The notes under the pieces are model-generated. The model made no database searches. It was not told the origin of the DNA and was given only the letters and a program-made list of their open reading frames with translations. From Burkholderiaceae bacterium (lineage in GTDB: Bacteria; Pseudomonadota; Gammaproteobacteria; Burkholderiales; Burkholderiaceae_C): a stretch of DNA of 43,751 bases. Shown here piece after piece: positions 1-9,305 of the stretch (the first letter of the stretch is position 1; every line of letters starts with the position of its first letter). A program made the translations under genes and the position numbers. The stretch covers positions 1-43,751 of the forward strand of contig JANJVG010000105.1 in assembly GCA_024710165.1 (NCBI GenBank), written 5' to 3'.

Positions 1-120
1 ACCCCGGACGGCAAGCGCATCCGGGTGCGTGTGGGGCCGTTTGACGGCAAGGCCGAGGCCGAGAAGGCTGCGGCGCGCATCAAGGGGCTGAACTTGCCGG
101 TGTCGATTTTGTTGCTGTGA
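1..120 (+). CDS. SPOR-domain protein, C-terminal end (partial)
   Basis: An open frame enters from the left edge and stops with TGA at 118-120, giving 39 residues. It reads as the end of a SPOR (peptidoglycan-binding) domain: a VRVGPF strand, a Lys/Ala/Glu-rich helix, then a final hydrophobic strand. SPOR proteins of the DedD/FtsN type bind denuded septal peptidoglycan and usually sit in the inner membrane, but the membrane anchor would lie outside this window. The gene is 16 bp upstream of cvpA. A SPOR gene directly before cvpA-purF is a common betaproteobacterial arrangement, which supports the call. Only the tail is visible, so the full architecture is unknown. Confidence 0.72.
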   Translation, partial: TPDGKRIRVRVGPFDGKAEAEKAAARIKGLNLPVSILLL

Positions 121-136
121 ACCGGATGGCCTTTGC

Positions 137-625
137 ATGGCAGCCCTTGACTGGATTTTTGTGGCCCTGTTGCTGGCGTCCATGCTGATAGGGGCATGGC
201 GCGGGCTGGTCTACGAGGTGTTGTCGCTGGCGGGCTGGGTGGTGGCTTTTTTGGTGGCGCAGTGGTTTGCGGCGGACGCTGCGGCATGGTTGCCAATGGA
301 CGGAGCACAGGAGACGGTGCGGTATGCCGCAGGGTTCATCCTGGTGTTCGTTGTGGCCATTTTTGCCTGTGGCTTCCTGGCGTGGCTGGGCAAAAAACTG
401 GTGGAGGCTGTGGGCCTGCGGCCGGTCGATCGCACGCTGGGGGCCGCGTTTGGCGTGCTGCGCGGCGTCGTTGTGCTGTTGGTGCTGGTGGTGATGGCGG
501 GTCTGACGCAACTCCACGAGGCCGCTTGGTGGCAGGAATCCCGGGGGGCGGCGCTGTTGTCGGGCGTTCTCAACGAGTTGAAGCCGGTGTTGCCGCAGGA
601 ATTGGGGAAACATCTTCCGGCGTGA
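137..625 (+). CDS. cvpA: CvpA family membrane protein
   Basis: This is a 162-residue inner-membrane protein of the CvpA (colicin V production) family. It begins with an Asp-Trp-Ile-Phe segment and a first membrane helix, followed by a GxxRG turn (about residues 21-25) and further hydrophobic helices near residues 30-50, 65-85 and 105-125. These features and the length are typical of the family. CvpA genes usually sit next to purF, as here (purF starts 92 bp downstream). The molecular role is not settled; the family has been linked to colicin V export and envelope stress tolerance. The 93 bp before purF contain a short GGATGGAT-rich direct repeat but no clear terminator, so co-transcription with purF is likely. 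Confidence 0.9.
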   Translation: MAALDWIFVALLLASMLIGAWRGLVYEVLSLAGWVVAFLVAQWFAADAAAWLPMDGAQETVRYAAGFILVFVVAIFACGFLAWLGKKLVEAVGLRPVDRTLGAAFGVLRGVVVLLVLVVMAGLTQLHEAAWWQESRGAALLSGVLNELKPVLPQELGKHLPA

Positions 626-717
626 ATCGATGGATGGAGTGGATGGATGGGCCTGTGCCCGGCCCTCCAGCGTAGTGGTGCGATGCGGGACGGGTCCCGC
701 AAATGGATGGAATACAT

Positions 718-2223
<1,506 letters not shown>

Positions 2224-2278
2224 AATTGCCGTTTCGCCACCTGTTATCTGCCACCACCCAACGCAAAGGTTTTGATTC

Positions 2279-3490
2279 ATGAGCCACGAATTGCCGGAAG
2301 GCCTGCACCCTGACACGCTGGCCGTGCGCCAGGCTGTGCCGCGCAGCGTCTACGGTGAGAACTCCGAGGCGCTCTACCTCACGAGCAGCTTTGTTCAGCC
2401 TGACGCTGCAACGGCCGCCCGCCGTTTTGCGGGCGAGGAAGAAGGCTACACCTACTCGCGCACTTCCAACCCCACGGTCACGAGCTTCGAACAACGCCTG
2501 GCGGCCCTCGAAGGCACGGAAACTGCCATCGGCACGTCCAGCGGCATGTCCGCGATCCTGCTGATGTGCCTGGGCCTGCTCAAGGCCGGCGATCATGTGA
2601 TCTGTTCGCAGTCGATGTTCGGCTCCACGATCAAGCTCATCGGCAGCGAGTTCGCGCGTTTCGGCGTGCAGTCCAGCTTCGTGCCGCAAACCGACACTGC
2701 AGCCTGGAAGGCCGCGCTGCGCCCGGAGACGCGCCTTCTGTTCGCCGAGACGCCCACCAATCCGCTGACCGATCTGTGCGACATCCGCGAATTGGCCGAC
2801 ATTGCGCACGCTGCGGGTGTTCTGCTGGCCGTAGACAACTGCTTCGCCTCTCCCGCGCTGCAGCGCCCGGCCAGCCTAGGGGCCGATCTGGTCATCCATT
2901 CGGGAACCAAGTTCCTTGATGGCCAGGGCCGGGTGATGGCCGGAGCCGTGTGCGGCCCGCGCACCATCATTGACGACAAGCTGGCCCCGCTGATCCGCAG
3001 CGCCGGCATGAACCTCTCGCCGTTCAATGCCTGGGTGGTGCTCAAGGGCCTGGAAACCCTGAACATCCGCATGCAGGCCCAAAGCGCCAATGCTCTGCAA
3101 CTGGCCACCTGGCTGGAGGCGCACCCGCAGGTGGCGCGTGTCTATTATCCCGGCCTCGCGTCGCACCCGCAGCACGCGCTGGCCATGCGCCAGCAGTCGG
3201 GTCTGGGCGGTGCCGTGCTGTCGTTCGACGTGCGCTCCAGTGACCCCACCTCGGGTCGCGCGCGGGCGTTCCATGTCATCGACAGCACGCGGGTGTGCAG
3301 CATCACCGCCAACCTGGGCGATACCAAGACCACCATCACCCACCCCGCAAGCACCTCGCACGGGCGTCTTTCCGAAGAGCAACGCCAGTCGGCTGGCCTT
3401 GGCCAGGGGCTGGTCCGCGTGGCCGTGGGCCTGGAGCACATTGACGACCTGAAGACCGACCTCGCACGGGGTCTGGACTCCCTGACATGA
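2279..3490 (+). CDS. metZ: O-succinylhomoserine sulfhydrylase
   Basis: This PLP enzyme of the Cys/Met metabolism family (403 residues) joins O-succinylhomoserine and sulfide to make homocysteine for methionine synthesis. The N-terminus carries the typical substrate-gating region with [20 protein letters not shown] turn binds the PLP phosphate, and the Schiff-base lysine is in SGTKFLDG at about residue 211. MetZ rather than MetB or MetY is inferred from the length and the DGQGRVMAG sequence after the lysine; substrate preference cannot be proven from sequence. Its TGA overlaps the gltX ATG by 4 nt (ATGA), which indicates translational coupling. It follows purF by 55 bp in the same direction. 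Confidence 0.92.
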   Translation: MSHELPEGLHPDTLAVRQAVPRSVYGENSEALYLTSSFVQPDAATAARRFAGEEEGYTYSRTSNPTVTSFEQRLAALEGTETAIGTSSGMSAILLMCLGLLKAGDHVICSQSMFGSTIKLIGSEFARFGVQSSFVPQTDTAAWKAALRPETRLLFAETPTNPLTDLCDIRELADIAHAAGVLLAVDNCFASPALQRPASLGADLVIHSGTKFLDGQGRVMAGAVCGPRTIIDDKLAPLIRSAGMNLSPFNAWVVLKGLETLNIRMQAQSANALQLATWLEAHPQVARVYYPGLASHPQHALAMRQQSGLGGAVLSFDVRSSDPTSGRARAFHVIDSTRVCSITANLGDTKTTITHPASTSHGRLSEEQRQSAGLGQGLVRVAVGLEHIDDLKTDLARGLDSLT

Positions 3491-4911
3491 ACGCAGAATC
3501 CAAAAAAACCACCGCGCGCGTGCGCACCCGCTTTGCTCCGTCACCCACGGGCTTCATCCACCTGGGCAACATCCGCTCGGCACTCTATCCATGGGCTTTC
3601 GCGCGCGCCACGGGCGGCGACTTCATCCTGCGCATCGAGGACACTGACGTGGAGCGCTCCACGCAGGCCGCCGTCGATGTGATCCTTGAAAGCATGCACT
3701 GGCTGAACATGGACCCCGATGAGGGCCCGTTCTACCAGATGCAGCGCATGGACCGTTACAAGGAAGTGCTGGCGCAGCTGCAGGCGGCCGGGCATGTCTA
3801 TCCCTGCTACATGAGCGTGGTCGAACTCGACGCCCTGCGCGAACAGCAGATGGCCGCCAAGGAAAAGCCGCGCTACGACGGTACCTGGCGCCCCGAGCCC
3901 GGCAAGCAGTTGCCTCCTGTTCCCGAGGGAGTGCAGCCGGTGCTGCGCTTCAAGAACCCGCAGGGTGGTGTGGTGGCCTGGGACGACAAGGTCAAGGGCC
4001 GCATCGAGATCCGCAATGATGAGTTGGACGACCTCGTGATTGCACGCCCGGACGGCACTCCCACCTACAACTTCTGCGTGGTGGTGGACGATATCGACAT
4101 GCAGATCACCCACGTGATCCGCGGCGACGACCATGTGAACAACACGCCGCGCCAGATCAATATCTTCCGTGCGCTGGGCCAGGAGCCGCCCGTCTACGCC
4201 CACCTGCCCACCGTGCTCAACGAGCAGGGCGAGAAGATGAGCAAGCGCAATGGCGCCAAGCCAGTGACGCAATACCGCGACGAAGGCTACCTGCCCGATG
4301 CCATGGTGAACTACCTGGCGCGTCTGGGTTGGAGCCACGGCGACGACGAGATCTTCTCGCGTGAGCAATTCCTGCAATGGTTCAACCTCGATCATCTGGG
4401 GCGCAGCGCAGCACAGTTCGACGAAGCCAAGCTGCGCTGGGTGAACGCCCAGCACCTCAAGGCCCTGGACGACGATGCGCTGGCTGCTATCGTGGCTCCG
4501 TTGCTGGAAAAGCGCGGGGTCAACGCAGCGGTGGTGGCTGATGGCCGGCTGCCCCGTCTCTGCGCGCTGTTCAAGGACCGCTGCGATACCACCGTGGCCC
4601 TGGCGGACTGGGCCATGGTGTTTTATGGCGATGCGGTCATGCCCTCGCAGGAAGACCGCGAAAAGCATGTCACCTCCGCGGTTGGCCCGGCACTTGATGC
4701 GCTGGCCGATGCGTTGCAGGCCTGCGCGTGGGACAAGGCGTCGATTGCCGCGGCCATCAAGGAAGTGCTGGCTGCACAGGGCCTGAAGATGCCGCAACTG
4801 GCCATGCCGGTACGCGTGCTGGCGGCCGGTACGCCGCACACGCCCTCGGTCGATGCGGTGCTCGAATTGCTCGGACGTGAAAAAGTTACGGCGCGTTTGC
4901 GAAACCGCTGA
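3487..4911 (+). CDS. gltX: Glutamyl-tRNA synthetase
   Basis: This class I aminoacyl-tRNA synthetase (474 residues) charges tRNA-Glu with glutamate. The HIGH-type signature is in [10 protein letters not shown] (about residues 19-28), and the KMSKR loop is intact at residues 250-254. The C-terminal anticodon-binding helical region follows. The start overlaps the metZ stop by 4 nt, so the two proteins are probably translated from one message. A tRNA cluster that includes tRNA-Glu, the substrate of this enzyme, begins 66 bp downstream, and its promoter overlaps the last codons of gltX. The CxCxxC-type zinc site of some GluRS proteins was not looked for in detail. Confidence 0.96.
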   Translation: MNAESKKTTARVRTRFAPSPTGFIHLGNIRSALYPWAFARATGGDFILRIEDTDVERSTQAAVDVILESMHWLNMDPDEGPFYQMQRMDRYKEVLAQLQAAGHVYPCYMSVVELDALREQQMAAKEKPRYDGTWRPEPGKQLPPVPEGVQPVLRFKNPQGGVVAWDDKVKGRIEIRNDELDDLVIARPDGTPTYNFCVVVDDIDMQITHVIRGDDHVNNTPRQINIFRALGQEPPVYAHLPTVLNEQGEKMSKRNGAKPVTQYRDEGYLPDAMVNYLARLGWSHGDDEIFSREQFLQWFNLDHLGRSAAQFDEAKLRWVNAQHLKALDDDALAAIVAPLLEKRGVNAAVVADGRLPRLCALFKDRCDTTVALADWAMVFYGDAVMPSQEDREKHVTSAVGPALDALADALQACAWDKASIAAAIKEVLAAQGLKMPQLAMPVRVLAAGTPHTPSVDAVLELLGREKVTARLRNR

Positions 4912-4927
4912 AAAATCGGCCTATAAT
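4897..4927 (+). promoter_or_regulatory. Sigma-70 promoter of the tRNA cluster
   Basis: A perfect -10 hexamer TATAAT lies at 4922-4927, and TTGCGA at 4897-4902 is a possible -35 with a long 19-bp spacer. It starts inside the final codons of gltX and sits about 50 bp before tRNA-Ala, so the tRNAs should be transcribed independently of gltX. The -10 is convincing; the -35 assignment is less certain. Confidence 0.6.
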
Positions 4928-4977
4928 CTGAGGCTCAGACAGCAACGACATTCACTAGAATGAAATTGCTCGATTGT

Positions 4978-5053
<76 letters not shown>

Positions 5054-5088
5054 ATCTGAAGTTTGAGAACGGTTAGTTCCAAGGTTTT

Positions 5089-5164
5089 GACCCCATCGTC
5101 TAGAGGCCTAGGACATCACCCTTTCACGGTGAGTACCGGGGTTCGAATCCCCGTGGGGTCGCCA
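5089..5164 (+). tRNA. tRNA-Glu (anticodon TTC)
   Basis: This is a 76-nt tRNA with acceptor stem GACCCCA/TGGGGTC, discriminator G and encoded CCA. The anticodon loop is CTTTCAC within the stem TCACC/GGTGA, giving anticodon TTC. The T-loop sequence is GGTTCGAATCC. It lies 35 nt after tRNA-Ala and decodes GAA/GAG, the codons served by the upstream gltX product. Confidence 0.97.
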
Positions 5165-5214
5165 AGTTGTAGCGCTTGGCTCGTGTGAAGAATGCGAGCA
5201 AAAGCTGCCTGCCA

Positions 5215-5291
5215 GGAGTGGTAGTTCAGTTGGTTAGAATACCGGCCTGTCACGCCGGGGGTCGCGGGTTCGAGTCCCGTCCACTCCGCCA
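5215..5291 (+). tRNA. tRNA-Asp (anticodon GTC)
   Basis: This is a 77-nt tRNA with acceptor stem GGAGTGG/CCACTCC, discriminator G and encoded CCA. The anticodon stem CCGGC/GCCGG carries the loop CTGTCAC with anticodon GTC. It is the last gene of the cluster and is followed at once by a strong intrinsic terminator. Confidence 0.97.
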
Positions 5292-5295
5292 GATT

Positions 5296-5336
5296 AAAAA
5301 ATCCACCAGTCAGAATACGACTGGTGGATTTTTTTT
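5296..5336 (+). terminator. Intrinsic terminator of the tRNA cluster
   Basis: An 11-bp perfect stem (ATCCACCAGTC at 5301-5311 with GACTGGTGGAT at 5319-5329) has a 7-nt loop. It is flanked by an A-run upstream and eight T residues downstream. It begins 5 nt after the CCA of tRNA-Asp, so its role as the end of the tRNA transcript is clear. The bases between it and the next hairpin (5337-5465) hold no recognisable gene. Confidence 0.93.
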
Positions 5337-5465
5337 GCTGTTCAAACCAGAGGGTCTGGGTGGCGCTCTTCGCGGGTTGTGTCCGAATGAAAATGGGTTT
5401 TTGCTCCTTTTCTTTGTCTGATAGCCGCAGGCCACACCACCCACGGGTTTCAGGTCCGTACACAC

Positions 5466-5502
5466 AAAAAAGCCCTGCACTCATAGAGTTTCAGGGCTTT
5501 TT
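5466..5502. terminator. Bidirectional terminator between tRNAs and the SDR gene
   Basis: A stem AAAAAAGCCCTG / CAGGGCTTTTT encloses a second small stem, ACTC-ATA-GAGT. It has A- and T-runs on both sides, so it can act in either direction. It lies 62 bp beyond the stop of the minus-strand dehydrogenase gene and after the plus-strand tRNA terminator. It would end the dehydrogenase transcript. Confidence 0.85.
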
Positions 5503-5563
5503 GGCTTCCAGCGCTCATGAAGTAAGCGTTGGTTGCTTCGAAAAAACAGCAAAATTTTTACGT

Positions 5564-6322
5564 TCAGCGAGGAGCGAGTCGAATGGCACCGTCCAAGCGG
5601 ATCACTTCACCGTTGAGCATGTCGTTCTCGAAGATGTGCTGAACCAGCTTGGCGTAGTCCTGCGGCGTGCCCAGGCGGCTGGGGAAGGGAACGCCTGCGG
5701 CAAGCGCGTCCTGCACTTCCTTGGGCATGCCGAACAGCATGGGCGTACCAAAGATCCCTGGGGCGATGGTCATGTTGCGGATGCCGTTGCGCGCCAGATC
5801 GCGCGCAATGGGTAGCGTCATACCCACCACGCCACCCTTCGAGGCGCTATAAGCAGCCTGGCCGATCTGGCCATCGTAAGCTGCCACGCTGGCAGTGGAA
5901 ATCATCACTCCGCGTTCACCGGTGGGTTCGGGGTCGTTCTTGCACATGGCTTCAGCGGCCAGGCGAATCATGTTGAAGGTGCCGATGAGGTTGACGCCGA
6001 TGGTCTTGCTGAACACTGAAAGTGCATGGGCACCGTTCTTGCCCACTGTCTTTTCAGCGGGTGCGATGCCAGCGCAATTGACCAAGCCCATGAGCTTGCC
6101 CATCGCAACCGCCTGGGCCACCACCGCCTGGCCGTCTGCTTCGCTGCTCACGTCGCACTTAACGAACGCTCCACCGATTTCGCGGGCCACCGCTTCGCCT
6201 TTTTCTGCCTGCATGTCGGCAATGACCACCGTACCGCCGAGTGCCGCCAGCATGCGCGCCGTTCCTTCGCCCAGGCCCGAAGCGCCGCCGGTCACGATGA
6301 ATACCTTGCCCTTAATTTCCAT
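5564..6322 (-). CDS. Short-chain dehydrogenase, 3-hydroxyacyl-CoA dehydrogenase type
   Basis: This is a 252-residue classical SDR. The NAD-binding motif [10 protein letters not shown] is at residues 11-20, NCAG is at 82-85, and the catalytic set is Ser145 with Tyr158-x-x-x-Lys162 (YSASK). The sequence resembles the human HSD17B10 type of 3-hydroxyacyl-CoA/2-methyl-3-hydroxybutyryl-CoA dehydrogenase, used in fatty-acid or branched-chain amino-acid breakdown. The ribosome site AAGGAG lies 8 nt before the ATG. A perfect 16-bp palindrome sits just upstream (6344-6359) and looks like an operator. The gene is monocistronic, with a terminator beyond its stop and another upstream that closes the iron-protein gene. 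The exact acyl-CoA substrate is not readable from the sequence. Confidence 0.88.
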   Translation of the reverse strand: MEIKGKVFIVTGGASGLGEGTARMLAALGGTVVIADMQAEKGEAVAREIGGAFVKCDVSSEADGQAVVAQAVAMGKLMGLVNCAGIAPAEKTVGKNGAHALSVFSKTIGVNLIGTFNMIRLAAEAMCKNDPEPTGERGVMISTASVAAYDGQIGQAAYSASKGGVVGMTLPIARDLARNGIRNMTIAPGIFGTPMLFGMPKEVQDALAAGVPFPSRLGTPQDYAKLVQHIFENDMLNGEVIRLDGAIRLAPR

Positions 6323-6343
6323 GAGGAATCTCCTTGATTGATG

Positions 6344-6359
6344 TTGACGTTTGCGTCAA
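6344..6359. promoter_or_regulatory. Palindromic operator, LiuR-like
   Basis: TTGACG-TTTG-CGTCAA is a perfect 6-bp inverted repeat with a 4-bp centre, 21 bp upstream of the dehydrogenase start codon. Its form resembles the operator reported for LiuR, a MerR-family regulator of branched-chain amino-acid and acyl-CoA degradation genes in proteobacteria. That match is from memory of the consensus; no liuR gene is in the window. Confidence 0.55.
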
Positions 6360-6380
6360 TTATGGCCGATGTTCCGTACA

Positions 6381-6407
6381 GAAAAATGCCCGGTCGTCGC
6401 CGGGCAT
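6381..6407 (-). terminator. Terminator of the iron-binding-protein gene
   Basis: A perfect 8-bp stem ATGCCCGG (6386-6393) / CCGGGCAT (6400-6407) has a 6-nt loop. On the minus strand it is followed by five T residues (A-run at 6382-6386). It lies 46 bp past the stop of the periplasmic binding-protein gene and before the dehydrogenase operator, so it insulates the two genes. Confidence 0.88.
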
Positions 6408-6452
6408 GCTGTCACGAAGGTGGTTCCCCTGCGGGGGAGCGGACTTGAGAAA

Positions 6453-7505
6453 TTACTTGAAACCTACCCGATCGAGCATCTGCTGGACCTTGGTCACGTT
6501 GGCGCCAACAGCGCTGATCGGAATGGTTTCACTTTTGAACGGTGCGCCTCCCGTCATGGCCTTGAGGGCGGGGTTCTCTGGGTTCACGCCATTGGCTGCC
6601 GGCCATTCATTGTTGCCGTTGGCAAAGTAGTTTTGTGCCTCGGCACTGGCCAGGTATTCAAGAAAACGAATGGCATTGGCCTGGTTTTTGGCGTGACGCG
6701 CTACAGCGCCACCCGCAATGTTCATGTGAGTTCCCCAGGATTGCTGGTTGGGAAACGCCACCCCCAGCTTGTTGACTACAGCCACATCTTCGGGCCTGGT
6801 CGACCGCATCAGGCGAGCCAGGTAATAGCTGTTAGTGACGGCAATATCGCATTCTCCAGCGGCAACGGCTTTGATCTGGTCGGTATCACCGCCTTTGGGT
6901 GCGCGCGCCAGGTTGCTTGCCAAGCCCTTGAGCCAGGCCTCTGTTTTCTGCTCGCCGAGATGCTCGGTCACTGCACCGAAAAGACTCAGGTTGTAAGGGT
7001 GCGAACCGGTGCGGATGCAGAGTTTGCCTTTGTTCTTGGGGTCACCTAATTCTTCGTAGGTATCCACGTCGTCTTTTTGAACCTTGATCTTGTTGTAGAC
7101 GACGAGCCTCGCACGGGTGGAAAGCCCAAACCACGCAATGCCACCATCGGTCGCAGGTGTGCCGCGCAGGTGCGCGGGGATGGCGTCGTTAAGCACCTTG
7201 GACTGAATGGGCCTGAACAGCCCGTCGACTTCGCCCTTGTAGAGGCGTGCCGCATCCACCAGCAGGATGACATCGGCTGGTGATGCGCTGCCCTCTGCTT
7301 TGAGACGGGACAAAATGCCTGCATCGTCTGCGTCCACCCGGTTGATCTTGATTCCAGTGGTTTTAGTGAAGTTGCTGTACAGCGCCTCGTCGGTAGAGTA
7401 GTGGCGCGCAGAATAAAGGTTGACGACCTGCGTTTGGGCCAGTGCGGCCCACGAGGTAGCGGACACAATGCAGCAGGAAAGCAGGGCTTTGATCAACTTG
7501 GACAT
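6453..7505 (-). CDS. Fe(3+) ABC transporter, periplasmic iron-binding protein
   Basis: This 350-residue protein has a clear Sec signal peptide (charged MSKLIK, hydrophobic core, Ala-Leu-Ala-Gln cleavage region near residue 23), so it is exported to the periplasm. The mature start VVNLYSARHYSTDEALYS and the segment GSHPYNLSLFGAV match the FbpA/FutA/IdiA family (bacterial extracellular binding family 1). These bind ferric iron through tyrosines and other O/N ligands and deliver it to a permease pair. No permease or ATPase gene is adjacent, so the partners must lie elsewhere, as is often the case for this group. No strong Shine-Dalgarno is visible before the ATG. A palindrome 47 bp upstream may be a Fur site. 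Confidence 0.88.
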   Translation of the reverse strand: MSKLIKALLSCCIVSATSWAALAQTQVVNLYSARHYSTDEALYSNFTKTTGIKINRVDADDAGILSRLKAEGSASPADVILLVDAARLYKGEVDGLFRPIQSKVLNDAIPAHLRGTPATDGGIAWFGLSTRARLVVYNKIKVQKDDVDTYEELGDPKNKGKLCIRTGSHPYNLSLFGAVTEHLGEQKTEAWLKGLASNLARAPKGGDTDQIKAVAAGECDIAVTNSYYLARLMRSTRPEDVAVVNKLGVAFPNQQSWGTHMNIAGGAVARHAKNQANAIRFLEYLASAEAQNYFANGNNEWPAANGVNPENPALKAMTGGAPFKSETIPISAVGANVTKVQQMLDRVGFK

Positions 7506-7551
7506 GGAGGTGGTTTTTCAAGGCTAAGAATAGCTCAATGATAAAACAAAC

Positions 7552-7564
7552 GCGAACCATTCGC
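7552..7564. promoter_or_regulatory. Possible Fur operator upstream of the iron-binding protein
   Basis: GCGAA-CCA-TTCGC is a perfect 5-bp inverted repeat in an AT-rich setting (flanks AAAACAAAC and AATAAATAT), 47 bp before the start codon. It partly resembles Fur boxes used by betaproteobacteria, and the gene function fits iron control. The match to the classical GATAAT repeats is weak. Apart from this site and the phasin terminator, I see nothing in the 287-bp gap 7506-7792. Confidence 0.35.
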
Positions 7565-7632
7565 AATAAATATCTTATTCCCCATTTCTGACGACCGCAG
7601 ACCAAATCGTTGAACAGTGCAGCGCATGGTCG

Positions 7633-7660
7633 AAAAAAAGCCCGGTGCAGGACCGGGCTT
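7633..7660 (-). terminator. Terminator of the phasin gene
   Basis: A perfect 9-bp stem AAGCCCGGT (7638-7646) / ACCGGGCTT (7652-7660) has a 5-nt loop. In the minus-strand direction it runs into seven T residues (A-run 7633-7639). It lies about 130 bp after the phasin stop codon. Confidence 0.88.
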
Positions 7661-7792
7661 GAAAAGATCCAGGAAACAGAGGTTTCAAAAGGATCCAAGG
7701 AGACAACTGAAAAGCTCTGGTGCAGAACACTGGCTAAATCATAAGGGAAAACCCTCGATGTATCCAGAGTGCCAGGCCCAGGCAAAAGTTGT

Positions 7793-8341
7793 TCAGCGCT
7801 TGCGGGGGGTGGCCGATTTGGCAGCGTCTGCTGCCGAGGCGGCAACGGCGTTGAAGTTGGCTTCGGCAGCGTCGGTTGCCTGCTTGACGGCCTTTTGAAC
7901 CGATTCAAAAGCGTTGTTGGCAGCCGAAACGGCGCTCTTCATCACGGCCACAGCGGTTTCAGAGCCGGCGGGCGCATTTTTGGCAGCCGAATCGACCAAG
8001 CTGGTGAAGTTCTTCTGGGCTTCCGAGGTCTTGGCTTCGACGGCTTTGGTGAACTCACTACCGGTGCCCGATGCGATGTCGAACAGGTGGCGGCTGTACG
8101 AAGCAGTCTTCTCGGCCAGGGGTTGGAGCAGGCCTGCCTGCAGTGCCATCAGTTCCTGAACGTCCTTGACGCTCAGAACGGCTTGCGAGTGGCTGGCAGC
8201 TTCCGAAAGTGCAGCGCGCGAGGCGGTGACGTTCAGTTCCACCAATTTTTCGACGCCTTCAAAAGCCTTGCTGGTCAGGCCGAAGAGGGTTTCAATGTTG
8301 GCCTTGTGGGCGGCCAGGATTTGTTCAGCGGTCAGCGACAT
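7793..8341 (-). CDS. phaP: Phasin family protein
   Basis: This is a 182-residue, Ala-rich, almost wholly helical protein. It starts [20 protein letters not shown] and contains the phasin core ([19 protein letters not shown]). The C-terminus is Ala-rich and ends in basic residues. Phasins coat polyhydroxyalkanoate granules and control their number and size. The start was chosen at 8341 because AGGAG precedes it by 7 nt; a longer upstream reading lacks such a site. The promoter and two repeated TGC-rich sites upstream fit control by a PHA-responsive repressor. The presence of this gene implies that the organism stores PHA. No PHA synthase gene is in the window. Confidence 0.93.
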   Translation of the reverse strand: MSLTAEQILAAHKANIETLFGLTSKAFEGVEKLVELNVTASRAALSEAASHSQAVLSVKDVQELMALQAGLLQPLAEKTASYSRHLFDIASGTGSEFTKAVEAKTSEAQKNFTSLVDSAAKNAPAGSETAVAVMKSAVSAANNAFESVQKAVKQATDAAEANFNAVAASAADAAKSATPRKR

Positions 8342-8420
8342 GTCGTATCTCCTAAAAAGTGGGTGCCTGAAGAATCTCAGGGTTGCAGACATCTGCTCTG
8401 ACCATCCCCGTTGAAGGTAT

Positions 8421-8434
8421 GTTGCAGTGCAGCA
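8421..8434. promoter_or_regulatory. PhaR-like operator, proximal copy
   Basis: GTTGCAGTGCAGCA lies just downstream of the predicted -10, at about the transcription start of the phasin gene. On the minus strand it reads CTGC-ACT-GCAA, one base from the CTGC-N3-GCAG form described for the PHA regulator PhaR. A near-identical second copy lies 58 bp away. Bound protein here would block transcription. Confidence 0.55.
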
Positions 8435-8442
8435 TGGAGAGA

Positions 8443-8470
8443 ATTCTACGGGCTTATCTGAAGATTGCAA
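8443..8470 (-). promoter_or_regulatory. Sigma-70 promoter of the phasin gene
   Basis: On the minus strand, the -35 TTGCAA (8470-8465) and the -10 TAGAAT (8448-8443) are 16 bp apart. The expected start site near 8436 gives a leader of about 95 nt. The promoter lies between the two TGC-rich operator copies. Confidence 0.6.
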
Positions 8471-8478
8471 GCGTTTTT

Positions 8479-8492
8479 GTTGCAATGCAGCA
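8479..8492. promoter_or_regulatory. PhaR-like operator, distal copy
   Basis: GTTGCAATGCAGCA differs from the proximal copy at one of 14 positions and sits just upstream of the -35 of the phasin promoter. Two copies bracketing one promoter suggest cooperative or looping repression. It could also influence the divergent thioesterase gene at 8607. Confidence 0.55.
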
Positions 8493-8606
8493 ATTTGACG
8501 GGTTTCTTTACAGACTGTTGCCATCGCATGGGGAGCCCTGCACGCCATTCACCAAGGTGACTGCCCGAAGGACGCGAGTCTGTGGACGAAGGCACAATGG
8601 GGTTCC

Positions 8607-9065
8607 ATGAATGATGCATCTCCCTCCACACGCCCGGCCCCGCAGCCGCGCAGCGCCTACCGTGCGTTTCGTTCCATCAGCACACGATGGATGGACAACG
8701 ATGTCTACGGGCATGTCAACAATGTGGTTTATTACAGTTGGTTTGATACCGCAGTCAATGCCTATTTGATCGAGCAAGGCGTGCTCGACATCCACGCGGG
8801 GCAGACCATTGGCCTGGTCATCGAAACGCAGTGCAACTATTTTGCGCCGCTGGCCTTTCCGCAGACGGTGGAGGCCGGTATCCGGGTGGCCCGCATCGGT
8901 TCTTCAAGTGTGCGCTACGAGGTGGGTCTTTTTGCCGCCGGGGAGGCCTTCGCGGCGGCTTGTGGACATTTCGTGCATGTTTACGTGGATCGTGCCTCCC
9001 GCCGCCCGATGCCCGTGCCGGCGCCTTTGCGCTCGGTGCTGGAGCATCTGCAGGTCTGCGTCTAA
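8607..9065 (+). CDS. Acyl-CoA thioesterase, hotdog (4HBT) family
   Basis: This 152-residue protein of the 4-hydroxybenzoyl-CoA thioesterase (YbgC/FcbC-like) hotdog superfamily hydrolyses acyl- or aryl-CoA thioesters in the cytoplasm. The signature region [20 protein letters not shown] (residues about 27-46) holds the Asp30 and the GHVNN turn, placed as in the 4HBT active site. The rest shows the expected beta-sheet pattern ending near RRPMPVP. The gene is divergent from the phasin across a 265-bp region. Substrate specificity cannot be read from the sequence; the neighbourhood (acyl-CoA dehydrogenase, PHA) hints at acyl-CoA turnover. No clear gene follows for 240 bp. Confidence 0.85.
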   Translation: MNDASPSTRPAPQPRSAYRAFRSISTRWMDNDVYGHVNNVVYYSWFDTAVNAYLIEQGVLDIHAGQTIGLVIETQCNYFAPLAFPQTVEAGIRVARIGSSSVRYEVGLFAAGEAFAAACGHFVHVYVDRASRRPMPVPAPLRSVLEHLQVCV

Positions 9066-9305
9066 GCAGTCTTCGCACCCTTCAGGGGCCGGGCAGCCAC
9101 CCCTAACCGGCTTCCCTGACACCAGGATTTCGGTCTCTCCTTGCCCTGTGGGCATGGCGAGTACCGGTGGATCCTGGCCTACACTTTGGCTCCACGCCTG
9201 TTGCCGTGCCTGCAGCGGCGCCGGCCGGCTGCTGGTTTCGCGCTCCAGGTGCTTGGGATGCGTCGACGCATGACCGTACCATCCATCAAGAGAGGGAGAC
9301 AACCC

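Noticed and set aside
5176..5484. Small open frames across the tRNA-Asp gene and terminators
   Set aside because: They translate tRNA and terminator sequence; no protein gene is supported.
9066..9305. Possible gene or terminator in the 240-bp gap before the ion transporter
   Set aside because: Open frames here lack ribosome sites and family features, and the GCCGG/CCGGC pairing is too weak and has no T-run.
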